DNA of 19,004 nt from JBFKPQ01 sp041628225 (GTDB lineage Bacteria > Actinomycetota > Acidimicrobiia > Spongiisociales > JAENVV01), in assembly GCA_041628225.1 (NCBI GenBank), contig JBFKPQ010000039.1, positions 1-19,004 of the forward strand. Reading direction: 5' to 3'. Positions 1 through 7,751 of the stretch are shown piece after piece; within the stretch, counting starts at the first letter, position 1; each line of letters opens with the position of its first letter. The notes beneath the pieces are model-generated. The model worked only from the letters and a program-made list of their open reading frames with translations, ran no database searches and was not told the DNA's origin. The translations under genes and the position numbers were made by a program.

Positions 1-51
1 CGGCTGACGTCGGCGCCTTTTCGGGTCGGCAGCGAAGCCCGTCGTCCCCGA

Positions 52-57
52 TATCAT
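52..57 (+). promoter_or_regulatory. candidate -10 element of secA
   Basis: TATCAT ends nine bases before the secA ATG at 67. If it is a sigma-70-type -10 box, transcription would start near 64, leaving a leader of only a few bases, which fits the absence of a Shine-Dalgarno sequence before this ATG. I see no convincing -35 hexamer. The rest of positions 1-66 holds nothing I can assign. Confidence 0.4.
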
Positions 58-66
58 GAACGGTCT

Positions 67-2700
67 ATGTCCGTGTTCTCGAAGATGCTCCGCGCCGGCG
101 AAGGGCGCCTCCTCAAAGACCTCGAAGCGTTCACCCGAGAGGTGAATGACGTCGGTCCGGCAGTCGCCGCCCTCTCGGACGGCGAGTTGCGGGCCAAGAC
201 CGACGAGTTCCGTGCCCGGCTCGCCGACGGTGCCTCCCTCGACGACCTGGCGGTCGAGGCGTTCGCCGTGGTGCGCGAATCGGCCGAGCGGGTCCTGGGC
301 ATGCGTCCGTTCGACGTCCAGGTCACCGGCGGCGCCGCGCTCCACGCCGGGATGGCGGTGGAGATGCGCACCGGTGAAGGCAAGACGTTGGTGGCCACGA
401 TGCCGTCGTACCTCAATGCGCTCGAGGGCAAGGGCGTCCACGTGATCACCGTGAACGATTACCTGGTCGCTCGCGACGCGGAATGGATGGGTGAGGTGCA
501 TCGATTCCTGGGTCTGGAGGTCGGCCTGATCCAGGCCAACATGCAGCCCCCGGAGCGCCGGATGGCGTACGCCGCCGACGTCACCTACGGAACCAACAAC
601 GAATTCGGGTTCGACTATCTGCGCGACAACATGGCGATGCGGCCGGTGGACATGGTCCAGCGCGGCCACCACTACGCGATCGTCGACGAGGTCGACTCGA
701 TCCTCGTCGACGAGGCGCGCACGCCCCTCATCATCTCGGGACGCGTCGCCGACACCGCCAAGTGGTATCGCGACTTCGCTCGAATCGTCGAGCGTCTCCG
801 CCGCGACACCCACTACGAGGTCGACGAAGCCAAGCGCCAGGTCGTCACGACGGAGGAGGGCGTGTCCCGGGTCGAGCAGATCCTCGGGATCGAGAACATG
901 TACGACCATGCCGCGGTCGACTTCGTGCACCATCTCGACGTCGCCCTTCGGGCGAAGGAGCTGTACCAGCTGGACGTCGAGTATCTCGTCGACGACGGCG
1001 AGGTCAAGATCGTCGACGAGTTCACCGGCCGGGTCCTGGACGGCCGCCGGTACTCCGAAGGCCTCCACCAGGCGATCGAGGCCAAAGAGGGTGTGGCCAT
1101 CAAGGACGAGAACCAGACGCTCGCCACGATCACGCTCCAGAACTACTTCCGGATGTACGACAAACTCGCCGGCATGACCGGCACGGCCAAGACCGAAGAG
1201 GCCGAGTTCAAGGAGATCTACTCGCTCGACGTGGTGGTCATCCCGACGAACAAGCCCATCGCCCGGCTCGACCAGGCGGACCTCGTCTACAAGACCGAGG
1301 ACGCCAAGTTCAACGCCCTCATCGACGACATCGTCGAGCGTCACGAACGCGGCCAGCCCTCGCTGGTCGGCACGGTCTCGATCGAGAAGTCCGAACGCCT
1401 GTCGCGCTATCTCACGAAACGGGGCGTGCCCCATGAGGTGTTGAACGCCAAGCAACATGCCCGGGAGGCGGACATCATCGCGCAGGCGGGTCGCCCGGGG
1501 GCGGTTACGGTCGCTACGAACATGGCCGGCCGCGGTGTCGACATCAAGCTGGGCGGCAACCCCGAGGGACTCGCTCAGGCCGACGCCAAGAAGAAAGGCC
1601 TGAAGCCGGGCGACGACGGATACGACGATGCCTACGAGGAGGCTCTGGCGGCGCACGCGGCGACCGTCGCCGACGCCGAGCGGACAGTCCTCGACGCCGG
1701 CGGGTTGTATGTCGTCGGTACCGAGCGTCATGAGTCGCGACGTATCGACAACCAGTTGCGCGGCCGCTCCGGCCGGCAGGGCGATCCCGGTGAGTCGCGC
1801 TTCTACCTCTCGCTCGAAGACGATTTGATGCGGAGGTTCCAGGGCGAACGCGTGGCATCGATCATGGAGCGCCTGCGCCTGCCCGACGACATGCCCATCG
1901 AAGCGAAGATGGTGTCGAAGTCGGTCGAGCGCGCCCAGGCTCAGGTCGAATCCCAGAACTTCGAGATCCGAAAGAACGTCCTGAAGTACGACGAGGTGAT
2001 GAATCGCCAGCGGGAGGTCATCTACGAGTGGCGATCGGAGATCCTCCAGGCCGGACATTCGGAGGAACTCGCTCGCGAATGGATCGACGCAGCCGTGGCG
2101 GAGGCGGTCGAGTTCTCGTTGGGACCCGAGACCGGGCGGAGCCAGTGGGATCTCGCCACGGTTCACAAGGACCTCTCCGTCCTGTATCCGGTGGAGCTCA
2201 CCGAGGAGGAACTCGCCGAACATGGTTCCATGACCGCCCTGATCGAGGCCGTCCAAGCCGATGCTCAGCGCGCCTACCAGGCTCGCGAAGACGAACTCGG
2301 CGCCGAGGTGCTGCGGTCGATCGAACAGCGCGTCGTGCTGTCCATCATCGACAACAAGTGGCGCGAACATCTCGCCGAAATGGACTACCTCCGCGCCGGC
2401 ATCGGGCTGCGCGCCATGGGACAGCGCGACCCACTCGTCGAGTATCAGAACGAGGCCTACGGAATGTTCGCCGACCTCGTCGACTCGGTGAAGCGTGACG
2501 CGGTCCGCTATCTCTTCCACGTCCAGGTCGTCCAGCAGCCTGCGCAACCCAAGGTCCAAGTCCTGCAGGCGGCCGGCTCGGCGGCAGCGCCGACGACGGC
2601 GAAGGCCCAGGTCACCGCATCGGAGAAGATCGGTCGCAATGAGCCCTGCCATTGCGGCTCGGGCAAGAAATTCAAGAAGTGCCACGGGGCCGTGGCCTGA
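67..2700 (+). CDS. secA: SecA preprotein translocase ATPase
   Basis: This 877-residue protein is the motor ATPase that pushes unfolded preproteins through the SecYEG channel. Visible signatures are the Walker A region MRTGEGKT (about residues 100-107), the DEAD-like Walker B AIVDEVDSILVDEARTPL (about 203-220), the helicase-like block ATNMAGRGVDIKLGGNP, the QLRGRSGRQGDPG motif and a C-terminal zinc-binding tail with CHCGSGKKFKKCH (about 861-873), which in other SecA proteins binds zinc and SecB or ribosomes. Length and domain order fit a full-length housekeeping SecA (SecA1 type). The ATG at 67 is chosen because the protein then begins MSVFSKMLRAGEGR, as SecA proteins usually do. It has no Shine-Dalgarno but has a -10-like box just upstream. 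prfB starts 12 bases after its stop, an adjacency common in many bacteria, so the two are probably co-transcribed. Confidence 0.97.
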   Translation: MSVFSKMLRAGEGRLLKDLEAFTREVNDVGPAVAALSDGELRAKTDEFRARLADGASLDDLAVEAFAVVRESAERVLGMRPFDVQVTGGAALHAGMAVEMRTGEGKTLVATMPSYLNALEGKGVHVITVNDYLVARDAEWMGEVHRFLGLEVGLIQANMQPPERRMAYAADVTYGTNNEFGFDYLRDNMAMRPVDMVQRGHHYAIVDEVDSILVDEARTPLIISGRVADTAKWYRDFARIVERLRRDTHYEVDEAKRQVVTTEEGVSRVEQILGIENMYDHAAVDFVHHLDVALRAKELYQLDVEYLVDDGEVKIVDEFTGRVLDGRRYSEGLHQAIEAKEGVAIKDENQTLATITLQNYFRMYDKLAGMTGTAKTEEAEFKEIYSLDVVVIPTNKPIARLDQADLVYKTEDAKFNALIDDIVERHERGQPSLVGTVSIEKSERLSRYLTKRGVPHEVLNAKQHAREADIIAQAGRPGAVTVATNMAGRGVDIKLGGNPEGLAQADAKKKGLKPGDDGYDDAYEEALAAHAATVADAERTVLDAGGLYVVGTERHESRRIDNQLRGRSGRQGDPGESRFYLSLEDDLMRRFQGERVASIMERLRLPDDMPIEAKMVSKSVERAQAQVESQNFEIRKNVLKYDEVMNRQREVIYEWRSEILQAGHSEELAREWIDAAVAEAVEFSLGPETGRSQWDLATVHKDLSVLYPVELTEEELAEHGSMTALIEAVQADAQRAYQAREDELGAEVLRSIEQRVVLSIIDNKWREHLAEMDYLRAGIGLRAMGQRDPLVEYQNEAYGMFADLVDSVKRDAVRYLFHVQVVQQPAQPKVQVLQAAGSAAAPTTAKAQVTASEKIGRNEPCHCGSGKKFKKCHGAVA

Positions 2701-2712
2701 GCGGAGCTGTTC

Positions 2713-3835
2713 ATGCACGACGTCGACCCCCGCGCCCTCATCAAGGAACTCCGATCTCGCCTCGACGACGCCCGGAGGTTCCTTTGACCTCGCCGCCAAG
2801 GAAGCCGAACTGGCCGAACTGAGAGAGCGGGCCGCCGCCCCCGACCTGTGGGACGATCCCAACGCGGCCCGCCAGGTGACTCAGAAACTTGCCCGCTACG
2901 AGCGGATCTTCGAGCAGCAACACAAACTCGTCCAGGGGCTCGAAGACGCCGAGCTTCTCCTCGACATGGCTGCCGAAGAGGGTGATGAGGCGGCCGCCGC
3001 GTCGGTCACAGACGACCTCACGGACATCGACGCAGAACTCAAAGAACTCGAGATCGAGTCGCTCTACTTCGACGAGTACGACGACAAGACCGCCATCGTC
3101 ACCGTGCACGCCGGTGCGGGCGGCGTCGACGCCCAGGACTGGGCCGAGATCCTCCTGCGGATGTACCTCCGATTCCTCGAGCGGGCCGGCTTCTCGGTGA
3201 GCCTCGACGAGGTGCAACCGGGTGAGGAAGCCGGCATCAAGTCGGCCACATTCACCGTCGGGGGCGAACATGCCTACGGCACGATGGTCGGCGAGCGCGG
3301 TGTGCATCGCCTCGTCCGTATCAGCCCGTTCGATTCCCAGGCGCGCCGCCATACATCGTTCGCGGCCGTCGACGTCATTCCCGAGGTCGACGACGCCGGT
3401 GCGGTCGAGATCAACGCCGAAGATCTGCGGATCGACACGTTCCGCTCATCGGGAGCGGGCGGTCAGCATGTCAACACGACCGATTCGGCGGTGCGGATCA
3501 CGCATCTGCCGACGGGTATCGTCGTGGGGAGCCAGGCCGAGCGTTCCCAGATCCAGAATCGGGCGCGCGCCATGGCCCTCCTGGGAGCCCGGCTCGCGGA
3601 GCGCGCCCGGCACGAACGGGAGGCGCAGCTCGACGACATCCGCGGCGAGCAGACCGAGGCGGCGTGGGGTCACCAGATCCGCTCGTACGTCATGCAGCCG
3701 TATCAGATGGTCAAGGATCTCCGGACCGATAGGGAGGTCGGCAACGTCCAAGGGGTGCTCGACGGGGACCTCCAGGACTTCGTAGAAGCCCACCTGGTGT
3801 GGCGGCGCGCCAACCACGAATCCGCCACCGATTGA
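2713..3835 (+). CDS. prfB: peptide chain release factor 2, made by programmed +1 frameshift
   Basis: RF2 recognises UGA and UAA stop codons and triggers peptide release. Translation begins at ATG 2713, behind GGAG at 2703-2706, and reads 24 codons to an in-frame TGA at 2785-2787. A +1 shift at CTT then continues from GAC at 2786 to the TGA at 3833-3835, giving 373 residues, close to the 365 of E. coli RF2. The SPF stop-recognition tripeptide is at about residues 204-206 and the catalytic GGQ at about 249-251. Both lie within a few residues of their E. coli positions, which supports this join. The alternative of an unshifted start further upstream in the second frame would run through the end of secA and is not credible. 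In known cases low RF2 activity raises shifting at the TGA, so the gene regulates itself. It lies 12 bases after secA and about 100 before ftsE. Confidence 0.96.
2774..2788 (+). promoter_or_regulatory. RF2 programmed +1 frameshift site
   Basis: The elements known from prfB frameshift sites are present in order: a Shine-Dalgarno-like GGAGG (2774-2778), a three-base spacer TTC, the slippery CTT (2782-2784), the stop TGA (2785-2787) and a following C. The spacing matches the classical E. coli site, where the purine-rich block lies three bases before CTT TGA C. The peptide reads ...DDARRFL before the shift and DLAAKEAEL after it, which aligns with the E. coli junction GYL/DYD. Confidence 0.96.
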
Positions 3836-3937
3836 TTCGGTTAGGGACCGGGCCGTTGGTAACCTGATCCTCCGGGATGGGGTAGGGGTCTGAACCGAGC
3901 GTGAAGCGCGTCTAGAAGCGCGCGAGGAACTGATCCG

Positions 3938-4633
3938 ATGATCCGCTTACAAGATGTCACCAAGGTCTATGACGGTGGCACCGTCGCCGCACGAGACATT
4001 GCCCTCGACGTACCCAAGGGCGAGTTCGTGTTCCTCGTTGGACCGTCCGGGTCCGGGAAGTCGACCCTCATCCGGTTGTTGTTGCGTGAAGAGGACGTGA
4101 CCCGCGGCCAGATCTGGGTAGCCGGTAAAGACATCACGGCCCTCCCGGCCTGGAAGATCCCGCAGCTCCGGCGGACGATCGGCACCGTGTTCCAGGACTT
4201 CAAGCTCCTGCCGAACAAGACGGTCGGCGAGAACGTGTCGTTCGCGCTCGAGGTGCTCGGCCGGCCGAAGGGCGTCATCAAGACACAGGTCGACCAGGTG
4301 CTCGATCTCGTCGGTCTGGCCGGCAAAGCCGACCGGCTCCCCAAACAGCTCTCCGGCGGAGAACAACAGCGGGTGTCGGTGGCGCGTGCGTTCGTGAACC
4401 GCCCTCCGATCATGCTGTGTGACGAGCCGACCGGAAACCTCGATCCGGCCACCTCGGTCGGCATCATGCGACTGCTGGACCGGATCAACCGGACCGGCAC
4501 CACCATCGTCATGGCGACCCACGACCATGCCATCGTCGATGCGATGCGCCGCCGGGTGGTGGCACTCGACAACGGTGCCATCGTTCGCGATCAGTCGACG
4601 GGCCGCTACGAGGAAGGACGGCCTCCGGCGTGA
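3938..4633 (+). CDS. ftsE: cell division ATP-binding protein FtsE
   Basis: FtsE is the cytoplasmic ATPase of the FtsEX complex, which works at the division site and transmits ATP hydrolysis through FtsX to a cell-wall hydrolase. The 231 residues carry Walker A GPSGSGKST (35-43), the ABC signature LSGGEQQRVSVARAF (about 139-153), Walker B IMLCDEPTGNLD and the switch histidine in MATHDH. ATG 3938 has a good Shine-Dalgarno GAGGAA at 3924-3929, eight bases upstream. The stop overlaps the ftsX GTG by four bases. The 102-base gap after prfB may carry a promoter: TAACCT at 3860-3865 resembles a -10 box, but no clear -35 accompanies it. Family assignment is secure from the motifs and the ftsX neighbour. 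Confidence 0.96.
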   Translation: MIRLQDVTKVYDGGTVAARDIALDVPKGEFVFLVGPSGSGKSTLIRLLLREEDVTRGQIWVAGKDITALPAWKIPQLRRTIGTVFQDFKLLPNKTVGENVSFALEVLGRPKGVIKTQVDQVLDLVGLAGKADRLPKQLSGGEQQRVSVARAFVNRPPIMLCDEPTGNLDPATSVGIMRLLDRINRTGTTIVMATHDHAIVDAMRRRVVALDNGAIVRDQSTGRYEEGRPPA

Positions 4634-5511
4634 CCCGGCTCGTCTACTTCGTGCGCGAAGCGCTCGTCAACATGCGCCGCAACCTTCTCGTGGTCATCGG
4701 CGCCGTCCTGGCGGTGTTCGTCTCTCTGGCGTTGGCATTGGGTGCTCTGCTGGTCAACGAGATCGTGCGGGTCAACACGCTCCAGTGGCAGGAAGGAACC
4801 CACGTCATCGTGTTCCTGAAAGACACGCGCGATGGCATCTCGCTCGAATCCCAACTCGCTCTTCTCGAGCAGGTCGGCGGGTGGGATTCGGTGGCCAGCA
4901 CCGAGTTCGTCGACAAGCAGGCGGCGTTCGAGGAGTTCAAGGAGTTGTTCGCCAACACCTCGATCGTCCGGCAGGTCGATCCATCGGTTCTGCCGGCCTC
5001 CATCAGGATCAGGCTCAACGACATCACCGACTATCGCGACATCACCCTGCGGTTGATCGACGAACCGGCGGTCCGGGATGTCGCCTCTCCGGGAGAGAGC
5101 ATCGACCGGCTGTCGAACCTGTCGAGCGTGCTCAACTGGCTCGGCCTGGGACTGGCGATCATCCAAGGCGCCGCAGCCGTCGTCCTGATCTCCAATACGA
5201 TTCGGATGGCGATCTACGCCCGCCGCGAAGAAGTCGCCGTCATGCGTCTCGTCGGCGCATCGAACTGGTTCATCCGCATACCTTTCCTCGTCGAAGGCAT
5301 GATCGAGGGCGTGGTTGGTGCCGGACTCGCCGTGCTGTTCGTGTGGATCGCCAAGAACCGGCTCGGCGGGGTCGACAACTCCATCGACCTGTTCCAACTG
5401 GACGTCGGCAATGCTTTCTTCCTACGCTGGGCGGTGCTGTTCTTGCTATTCGGAGCGTTGGCCGGTATCGCCGGCTCAGCGCTCGGCCTCCGCCGATTCT
5501 TGAAGGTGTGA
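4630..5511 (+). CDS. ftsX: cell division membrane protein FtsX
   Basis: FtsX is the membrane partner of FtsE. The 293-residue protein has a first hydrophobic helix at about 19-45, an extracytoplasmic domain of roughly 120 residues that in other bacteria docks a peptidoglycan hydrolase or its activator, and three more hydrophobic segments in the last 130 residues (around GLAIIQGAAAVVLIS, EGVVGAGLAVLFVWI and WAVLFLLFGALAGIAG). The four-helix, large-loop topology and the cytoplasmic segment RREEVAVMRLVGAS are typical of FtsX. The start is GTG 4630, overlapping the ftsE stop as GTGA, with AGGAAGGA at 4611-4618 upstream. The overlap suggests translational coupling. The next gene starts one base after the stop, placing FtsX directly before its probable hydrolase partner. 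Confidence 0.96.
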   Translation: MTRLVYFVREALVNMRRNLLVVIGAVLAVFVSLALALGALLVNEIVRVNTLQWQEGTHVIVFLKDTRDGISLESQLALLEQVGGWDSVASTEFVDKQAAFEEFKELFANTSIVRQVDPSVLPASIRIRLNDITDYRDITLRLIDEPAVRDVASPGESIDRLSNLSSVLNWLGLGLAIIQGAAAVVLISNTIRMAIYARREEVAVMRLVGASNWFIRIPFLVEGMIEGVVGAGLAVLFVWIAKNRLGGVDNSIDLFQLDVGNAFFLRWAVLFLLFGALAGIAGSALGLRRFLKV

Positions 5512-5512
5512 T

Positions 5513-6703
5513 GTGAAGCGCAACGCACTCGTTCTCATCCTGCTGCTCTCGCTGGTCGGCGTGTTCGCGCCCGCCGGCGCCCAGACGCAGGACGACATCA
5601 GCGAGATCGAACGAGAGATCGATGCGCTCTCCGCGCAGGCCGATGCGGCCAAGGGAGAGCGAACCCAGGCAATGGCTGCCCTCGAAGAGGTCCGGGAGCG
5701 CCTCCGAGTCGCCAACGCCGAGCTGGCTGCTGCGCACGCCAAGGTCCATGAGGTGTCCGAGGAGATCGCGTCGCAAGAGGCCCGGTTGCTGGAGATCAAC
5801 GACCTGCTCGATCGTCTGGCGCGTGAACTCGCCAAGACGCGTTTCGACATACGCGAATCGCGCCAGTTGGTACGTGAACGCGCCGTCGAGATGTACATGG
5901 ACCGGGCCCTCAATCTCGGTGGGGTGATCGTCAACGTCTCCGATGTCGCGTCGGTGTCGGTCGGACTCGAGTACGCCGGCTCGATCATCGAATCGTCGGA
6001 ACAGTTGCTCAACCAGCTCGAAGTCCTGGAGCGCACCGAGGAAGCGCAGCAGGACGAGATCGAAGAGCGTCAGGCCGAAGCCGAGCGGATTCTCGGAGAA
6101 CTCGAGGTCAAACGACTCGAGCTCGAGGCGGAAGAAGCGTTACTCGCCGCGAAGCAGGCCGAGGTACAGGCCGACGCCGACGAAGCCGCCGCGCTCGTGG
6201 CATCGATCAACAGTGACATCGCCGAGATCGAGGGCGAGATCTCACAGCTCGAGCGGGACGCCCAGCGCATCCAAGATGAGATCAACCGCCGTTCCCAGGG
6301 CGGGGGTTCGAACCCGGGGATCTTGTCGTGGCCACTCGGAGGTAGCGTGTCGTCGGGCTTCGGCTACCGGATCCACCCGATCACGGGGACGCGCAAACTT
6401 CATACCGGGATCGACATGGGCGCCGGAAGCGGTACGCCGATCTCGGCCGCCGGGTCGGGTACCGTCATCCTGGCCTCCTGGTACGGGGGATACGGCAACA
6501 CCATCGTCATCGACCATGGTGGCGGTCTCACCACGCTCTACGCCCACCAGTCCGGCTTCGCCGTTTCCGAGGGGCAATCGGTCTCGACCGGCCAGACGGT
6601 CGGATACGTCGGGAGCACCGGTTTCTCGACCGGTCCGCACCTGCATTTCGAGACCCGAGAGTGGGGTACGCCCGTCGACCCGATGAAGTATCTCGGAGGA
6701 TGA
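5513..6703 (+). CDS. secreted coiled-coil M23 peptidase (EnvC/LytM-like)
   Basis: This is a predicted secreted peptidoglycan endopeptidase of 396 residues. A cleavable signal peptide (MKRNALVLILLLSLVGVFAPAGAQ, about 1-24) is followed by a long charged coiled coil (about 27-265) rich in Glu, Ala, Arg and Leu heptads, then a C-terminal M23/LytM domain. The zinc ligands look complete: His297 and Asp301 in HTGIDMG and His378 in HLHFE, with catalytic His345 (YAHQ) and His376. The GTG start at 5513 has GAAGG at 5502-5506. It sits one base after ftsX and overlaps smpB by four bases (ATGA). The architecture resembles E. coli EnvC, the FtsX-bound amidase activator, but EnvC has a degenerate LytM site whereas this one appears catalytically competent. 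I infer it is the hydrolase controlled by FtsEX. Confidence 0.9.
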   Translation: MKRNALVLILLLSLVGVFAPAGAQTQDDISEIEREIDALSAQADAAKGERTQAMAALEEVRERLRVANAELAAAHAKVHEVSEEIASQEARLLEINDLLDRLARELAKTRFDIRESRQLVRERAVEMYMDRALNLGGVIVNVSDVASVSVGLEYAGSIIESSEQLLNQLEVLERTEEAQQDEIEERQAEAERILGELEVKRLELEAEEALLAAKQAEVQADADEAAALVASINSDIAEIEGEISQLERDAQRIQDEINRRSQGGGSNPGILSWPLGGSVSSGFGYRIHPITGTRKLHTGIDMGAGSGTPISAAGSGTVILASWYGGYGNTIVIDHGGGLTTLYAHQSGFAVSEGQSVSTGQTVGYVGSTGFSTGPHLHFETREWGTPVDPMKYLGG

Positions 6704-7158
6704 CCGATCGGAAGATCGTCACGCAGAATCGGCGCGCCCGTCACGACTACGAGATCGTCGACACGTACGAGGCGGGCCTGGTGCTCGTCGGGTCTGAGGT
6801 CAAGTCCCTTCGAGCAGGCAACGCAAACCTCAAGGACTCCTTCGTGCACATCGCCGACGGAGAGGCGTGGCTGGTGGGCGCCTACATTGCCCCGTATGCG
6901 TTCTCGCGTCTCGGCGGTCACGCCCCCGAGCGCCGGCGCAAGCTGCTGCTCCACGCTCGGGAGATCGAACGACTTCGCGCGGCTCTCGCCGAAAAGGGGC
7001 TGTCCCTCGTCCCGCTGAGCCTGTATTTCACGAAGGGCAAAGCCAAGGTGGAACTGGCTCTCGGTCGTGGCCGTCGCCAGTACGACAAGCGTCAGGCGAT
7101 CAAGGCCAAGGACCAGAAGAAGGAGATGCAGCGGGCCAAGGGAACTCGCCGTCGCTGA
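6700..7158 (+). CDS. smpB: SsrA-binding protein SmpB
   Basis: SmpB binds tmRNA and delivers it to stalled ribosomes for trans-translation. The 152-residue product begins MTDRKIVTQNRRARHDYEI and contains EAGLVLVGSEVKSLRAGNANLKDSF, the beta-barrel core typical of SmpB, plus the KGKAKVELALGRGRRQYDKR segment and a basic C-terminal tail that in known SmpB proteins enters the mRNA channel. I chose ATG 6700 over the in-frame upstream GTG 6661 because SmpB proteins start just before the VxQNRxARHDY block. The GGAGG at 6695-6699 directly abuts this ATG, too close for a normal Shine-Dalgarno, so translation is probably coupled to the overlapping M23 gene (ATGA at 6700-6703). The tmRNA gene lies about 1.45 kb downstream. 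Confidence 0.97.
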   Translation: MTDRKIVTQNRRARHDYEIVDTYEAGLVLVGSEVKSLRAGNANLKDSFVHIADGEAWLVGAYIAPYAFSRLGGHAPERRRKLLLHAREIERLRAALAEKGLSLVPLSLYFTKGKAKVELALGRGRRQYDKRQAIKAKDQKKEMQRAKGTRRR

Positions 7159-7162
7159 CCTG

Positions 7163-7168
7163 TAACAT
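7163..7168 (+). promoter_or_regulatory. candidate -10 element before the HD-GYP gene
   Basis: TAACAT lies in the 38-base gap after smpB and would place a transcript start near 7175, about 22 bases before ATG 7197. I see no strong -35. It could let the HD-GYP gene be transcribed separately from the ftsE-smpB run. Confidence 0.3.
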
Positions 7169-7196
7169 TCGCGCCGCTCACGCGACTTCCGAGGTG

Positions 7197-7751
7197 ATGC
7201 CTCCCAGCAGCCTGCCCCGGATGGATCGTGAGCTCGACGCTCACGGGCTTCGCACGGCCTGCCTCGCCGTGGCCATCGGAGAATCGCTCGGACTCACCAC
7301 CGTCGACCTCAAGGGCCTGTTCGTAGCCGCGCAGCTGCACGACATCGGAAAGGTCGAACTGCCGCAGTCGATCCTCGATCTTCCTCGTCCTCTCGCCGCA
7401 GACGAACGACGAACGATCGAACAACATCCCGTGCTCGGCCACCAACTGCTCGTCGACGTGGTGGCTCCTCAGATCGCCGAGGCCGTGCTCGCCCATCACG
7501 AGCGGATCGATGGAGCGGGCTACCCCCATGGGTTGTCCGGTGACGCCATACCGAGGCTGGCCCGCATCATCTCCGTTGCCGACGCCGTCGACGCCATCAC
7601 CTCGCAGCGGTGCTACAAGCCGGCCCTGTCGATGGAATTCGCGTTGTTCGAACTCGATCTCCACGCCGGAACGCAGTTCGATTCCGTCGTCGTCGATGCG
7701 GCGATGTCGGTCCTGGTTCTTCCCAGCGTGTGGCGTTCGCTGGCGGCCTAG
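7197..7751 (+). CDS. stand-alone HD-GYP domain protein
   Basis: This 184-residue cytoplasmic protein is an HD-GYP domain with little else. It carries the metal-binding HDIGK (48-52), HP in IEQHPVLGHQLL (about 77), HHERIDGAGYP (100-110) and ISVADAVDAITS (about 125-136). HD-GYP proteins of known function hydrolyse cyclic di-GMP. All the metal-ligand and GYP residues I can check are present, but there is no receiver, GAF or membrane sensor domain, so its input is unknown. The start is uncertain: GTG 7194, ATG 7197 and ATG 7221 are in frame, and GAGG at 7191-7194 overlaps the first two. I use 7197. The last four bases, CTAG, are shared with the stop of the opposing thioredoxin gene. Family confidence is high; substrate is inferred. 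Confidence 0.85.
   Translation: MPPSSLPRMDRELDAHGLRTACLAVAIGESLGLTTVDLKGLFVAAQLHDIGKVELPQSILDLPRPLAADERRTIEQHPVLGHQLLVDVVAPQIAEAVLAHHERIDGAGYPHGLSGDAIPRLARIISVADAVDAITSQRCYKPALSMEFALFELDLHAGTQFDSVVVDAAMSVLVLPSVWRSLAA
7748..7751. other. CTAG shared as stop codon by two convergent genes
   Basis: TAG on the plus strand (7749-7751) ends the HD-GYP gene, and TAG on the minus strand (7750-7748) ends the thioredoxin gene. The two stops are the two halves of one CTAG palindrome, leaving no intergenic space and no room for a terminator between the genes. Confidence 0.95.

Noticed and set aside
2495..2785. Unshifted upstream start for prfB in the second reading frame
   Set aside because: This part overlaps the end of secA and encodes a Ser/Arg-rich shadow. 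RF2 homology begins at MHDVDPRALIKEL in the first frame and crosses the TGA.
3817..3839. CGAATC / GATTCG inverted repeat around the prfB stop codon as a terminator
   Set aside because: A six-bp stem with an 11-base loop and no T tract is too weak to call. The downstream ftsE run may simply be read through.
3903..3922. Direct repeat GAAGCGCG twice, four bases apart, upstream of ftsE
   Set aside because: Two short copies in G+C-rich DNA can arise by chance, and I see no matching copies elsewhere to suggest an operator.
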